Of a stretch of DNA of 8,938 nt, positions 6,658-8,938 are shown in pieces. A model generated the notes under the pieces. It searched no databases, was not told where the DNA came from, and was given only the letters and a program-made list of their open reading frames with translations. This stretch comes from Gemmatimonadota bacterium (GTDB lineage: Bacteria > Gemmatimonadota > Gemmatimonadetes > Longimicrobiales > UBA6960), in the NCBI GenBank assembly GCA_022564535.1, contig JADFLD010000044.1, positions 1 to 8,938 of the forward strand. Direction: 5' to 3'. The position numbers and the translations under genes were made by a program. Every line of letters begins with the position of its first letter. The stretch's first letter is position 1.

Positions 6658-7295
6658 TCCAGCTCCGTTTCGAGTACGCGCCAACAGTAGAAGGCGGCCG
6701 CGCTCCGCCAGGGGCGATACGGCTCACCCAGAGACTCTAGATCCTTGGCGGTCGGTGGATCCACGAGCCCATGGACCTTCGCGTAGCCCGCCCTGACGCC
6801 GAGGTCGCCCGTGGGCCACACGTCCGACCTGTGGAGTCGGAACATCAGATACATCTGCGCGGTCCATTCGCCTATTCCCTTCACGAGAACGAGCCGACGA
6901 ATGACCTCGTCGTCTGGTTGGTCCTCCAAATCGTGCACCTCGACTTCACCCGAACGAATCTTCGTGGCAAGATCGCGAATCGCGGCCAACTTGTTCCGGG
7001 ACAGTCCGGCCTTCCTCAGTGTGGTCTCCCTCACCCTGAGCACCTTGGGGGGCGTCACGTCGCCTCCGAGAGCCTCGACGAACCGGCCATGGATCGTTGC
7101 GGCCGCCCTCCCCGCCAGCTGCTGGTAGCAGATCGTGCGAGCGAGGTAGACGAACGGATCCTCGGTCATGTCGTGCAGTCGGATCGTTCCGATCTGCTTC
7201 ACCCAAGGTCCGAACGTCGGATCCCGGCCTAGCTTGCGTCGACCGCCCGACCAGGCGGTGACCCAGACAGGCTCTTTCGGCTCATACGTCGCCAT
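6654..7295 (-). CDS. alkA: DNA-3-methyladenine glycosylase II family (AlkA-like HhH-GPD)
   Basis: A 213-residue base-excision repair enzyme expected to remove alkylated bases such as 3-methyladenine. Seen: DPFVYLARTICYQQLAGRAA (46-65), the helix pattern preceding the HhH domain; helix-hairpin-helix LVLVKGIGEWTAQMYLM (135-151); catalytic aspartate Asp164 in WPTGDLGVRAGY (160-171); and a C-terminal EPYRPWRSAAAFYCW (191-205) typical of the family. Only two cysteines are present, so there is no MutY/Nth-type iron-sulphur cluster. It is shorter than E. coli AlkA (282 residues) and lacks that enzyme's N-terminal domain, as in compact versions from other phyla. The ribosome site is weak (GAGAAG two bases before ATG). 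It follows the permease by 127 bases and overlaps the methyltransferase start by four bases. Identification is firm; base specificity is not readable. Confidence 0.93.
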   Translation of the reverse strand: MATYEPKEPVWVTAWSGGRRKLGRDPTFGPWVKQIGTIRLHDMTEDPFVYLARTICYQQLAGRAAATIHGRFVEALGGDVTPPKVLRVRETTLRKAGLSRNKLAAIRDLATKIRSGEVEVHDLEDQPDDEVIRRLVLVKGIGEWTAQMYLMFRLHRSDVWPTGDLGVRAGYAKVHGLVDPPTAKDLESLGEPYRPWRSAAAFYCWRVLETELE

Positions 7296-7322
7296 CGCTT
7301 CTCACGGACGGCACCGCGCGTT

Positions 7323-7376
7323 CCGGGGAAGCCCGGACGCCTACGCGGCGCGAAGACACCACCCACCATTGTGGTG
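7323..7376. repeat. Inverted repeats between permease and glycosylase genes
   Basis: Seen: CCGGG-GAAG-CCCGG (7323-7336), and CACCAC (7357-7362) paired with GTGGTG (7371-7376) around an eight-base loop. Both sit in the 127-base gap after the permease stop. Neither has a T-run on the minus strand, so a classical terminator is not supported; they may be weak transcript-end structures or chance. No promoter was recognised in this gap. Confidence 0.3.
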
Positions 7377-7423
7377 CCCCGGCCCCGCCACGTCGAGACG
7401 TCGCCGTGTCGATCCTACGGCTG

Positions 7424-8938
7424 CTAGTCTCCCCGCAACGTGCTCGCCGGATCGAGCTTCGTGGCCCGCCGTGCGGGAATCAGGTTCGCCATCAGTGCCA
7501 CGAGCGCGAGCAGGACCGGCATCCCGATGAACGTCAACCGGTCGGTCGTGGTGATGCCGAACACGATGTTCCCAAGCAGGCGACTGAGCACGAACGACGC
7601 CACCAACCCGAGGGCGATCCCCGCGCCGACGAGCCGGGCTCCCTGCGACACCACCATCCAACGGACGGTCGCGACCTCGGCGCCCAAGGCCATGCGCAGA
7701 CCGATCTCCTCGGTTCGCTGTGAGACCGAATACGCCATCACGCCGTAGATGCCGATCGCAGCCATTAGGAGCGCGAAGACCGCGAAGACGACGAAGAGCG
7801 TCAGGATCGCATAATTGCCCGCAGAACGTTCGTACTTCGCACGTTCCAGGGTTCGAATCGCATCGACCGGTTGCTGCGGATCGACGCTCCAGATCGCCTC
7901 CCGAATCGCAGCCGCAACACTGGAAGGCTCCCTTCCGGTCCGCGACACGAGGTACAGGGACTGGCGGGCGTCCTGGGCCTGGGGCACATACACGTTGCGC
8001 GCCTGACGGTCAAAGTCACCTATGGCACGCATGTCGCCCACGACTCCAACGACCTGCAACCATTGCTCGTCGCCGGGTACACGGAAGCGACGACCCACCG
8101 CGCTCTCGTTTGGCCAGAACTGACCCGCGATTTCGTGGCTGACCACGGCTACTGGGAAGGACTCCGCGTTGTCCGTTTCGACGAAGCCACGCCCTCCCTC
8201 GATCTGTAACCCGAGCAGCTCGAACAAGCCCGTCGAAACGGTGGTCATGAGCACCGTCGGCGCGGCGCGCCCTTCCGGCTGCTCCAGGCCCTCGATCTCG
8301 ACGGATCGCCTCCGCCCCGGCTCCACACCCGGCAGCGCGCTGGTAAGCTCGACCGCGCCGACTCCCGAAATCTCGGACACGGCTTCCCGGGCCCGTGTGA
8401 AGAACTGCAGACGAGCCTGCTCTTCCTCGTACGCCGCCTCAGGGAGCGCGACCTCGAACGTCAGGATGTCGGCGCCATCGAAGCCGAGCGGACGGGTGCT
8501 CAGGTTGATGACCGATCGGGTGAGGAGCGTCGCGAGGATCATGAGAGTGAGCGCCAGCGAGACCTGGGCGGTGACCAACCCGCTCCGAACGCGCTTGCCA
8601 GCACGCCCTCCATCCCCGGACCGGCCATCTCCCAGCGCGGCTCCAGGACCTGTCGAAGAGGCCCGCAACGCCGGAAAGAGGCCGAACGCCAACGGCGCAA
8701 CCAAGGATACCAGGAGCGTAAACGCCAGCACAGGCCCGTCCAACTCCGCCATGATGTACAGCTCCTCCGTGCCAGCCGAGACCCAAATCAAGACCCGATT
8801 CAAGGCCGCTGCGAAGCCGAGCCCGAGCACCGCGGCCGAGAGCGAGATCAGCAGACTCTCTGTGAGCAACTGGCGAAGAAGCCGCGAGCGCTCCGCCCCC
8901 AGAGCCACGCGTACAGCGAACTCGCGGGCCCGCGCCGT
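7424..8938 (-). CDS. ADOP/MacB-like ABC transporter permease (FtsX domains), N-terminus missing
   Basis: The visible 504 residues continue past the right edge; the GTG at 8908-8906 is internal, since the frame stays open with TARAREFAVR before it. Seen: end of a first FtsX unit beginning with box AREFAVRVALGA (4-15), membrane helices at about 27-52 and 68-90, and PALRAS (89-94); then a second unit with helix about 121-142, a periplasmic MacB_PCD-like domain (about 150-370), helix about 375-403, a second box TEEIGLRMALGA (409-420), helices about 430-460 and 468-487, and the end PARRATKLDPASTLRGD (488-504). Known: two tandem MacB_PCD-FtsX units in one chain define the acidobacterial duplicated orphan permeases, often present in many copies without a partner ATPase gene. 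Inference: an inner-membrane efflux or mechanotransmission component of unknown substrate. The next gene downstream is the glycosylase. No ATPase gene is visible here. Confidence 0.92.
   Translation of the reverse strand, partial: TARAREFAVRVALGAERSRLLRQLLTESLLISLSAAVLGLGFAAALNRVLIWVSAGTEELYIMAELDGPVLAFTLLVSLVAPLAFGLFPALRASSTGPGAALGDGRSGDGGRAGKRVRSGLVTAQVSLALTLMILATLLTRSVINLSTRPLGFDGADILTFEVALPEAAYEEEQARLQFFTRAREAVSEISGVGAVELTSALPGVEPGRRRSVEIEGLEQPEGRAAPTVLMTTVSTGLFELLGLQIEGGRGFVETDNAESFPVAVVSHEIAGQFWPNESAVGRRFRVPGDEQWLQVVGVVGDMRAIGDFDRQARNVYVPQAQDARQSLYLVSRTGREPSSVAAAIREAIWSVDPQQPVDAIRTLERAKYERSAGNYAILTLFVVFAVFALLMAAIGIYGVMAYSVSQRTEEIGLRMALGAEVATVRWMVVSQGARLVGAGIALGLVASFVLSRLLGNIVFGITTTDRLTFIGMPVLLALVALMANLIPARRATKLDPASTLRGD

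Noticed and set aside
6655..6684. Upstream ATG giving a methyltransferase nine residues longer
   Set aside because: It would extend 30 bases into the glycosylase gene, lacks the better-spaced GGAG, and adds a basic stretch not needed by the fold; the ATGA start is more economical.
8906..8908. GTG as the start of the permease
   Set aside because: The frame continues upstream with TARAREFAVR, the first half of the conserved FtsX box, so this codon is an internal valine.
1..8938. Defence island, CRISPR array, prophage, integron or transposon
   Set aside because: No transposase, integrase, Cas, toxin-antitoxin or restriction motifs, no spaced direct repeats and no tRNA-like fold were seen; the genes look like ordinary metabolic, repair and envelope functions.

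Overview
This is a GC-rich bacterial chromosomal segment with eight protein genes, two of them cut by the window edges. Seven read on the minus strand and one on the plus strand. The organism is probably a Gram-negative from a Gemmatimonadota- or Acidobacteriota-like lineage. The reasons are lipobox signal peptides, a Tat signal, a periplasmic cytochrome-c maturation protein, a possible beta-barrel C-terminus, and above all a duplicated FtsX/MacB-type permease of the ADOP kind, which is abundant in those phyla. The placement rests on protein style only.

Left block, minus strand (upstream to downstream, right to left): a secreted gamma-glutamyltransferase (2912-4615), a CcmH-like cytochrome c maturation protein with an unusual cysteine cluster (2251-2808), an outer-membrane-type lipoprotein esterase (428-2179), and the N-terminal 108 residues of an isoaspartyl peptidase/asparaginase that runs off the left edge (2-325). 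Gaps of about 70-100 bases and no clear terminator mean they could be co-transcribed, but the products do not form one obvious pathway. Three of the four act outside the cytoplasm, and two are Ntn-hydrolases acting on gamma-glutamyl or beta-aspartyl peptides, which suggests peptide and ester scavenging.

Middle: a 197-base divergent gap separates the gamma-glutamyltransferase from the only plus-strand gene, a Tat-exported TRAP substrate-binding lipoprotein related to the 2-oxo-acid binder TakP (4813-5937). It has no membrane subunits beside it. A clear Rho-independent terminator follows at 5962-5995.

Right block, minus strand: the C-terminal half or more of an ADOP/MacB-like permease (7424-8938), an AlkA-type DNA glycosylase (6654-7295), and a cation-dependent O-methyltransferase (5995-6657) whose ATG overlaps the glycosylase stop as ATGA. 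The methyltransferase converges on the TRAP gene and ends at its terminator.

No stretch over 300 bases lacks a gene. I saw no tRNA, rRNA, CRISPR array, insertion sequence, att site or prophage gene. I found no convincing new multi-gene system. The items most worth a second look are a 30-codon open tail ending in an outer-membrane beta-signal just after the esterase stop, the cysteine-rich CcmH variant outside any ccm cluster, the orphan lipoprotein TRAP receptor, and the glycosylase-methyltransferase overlap.
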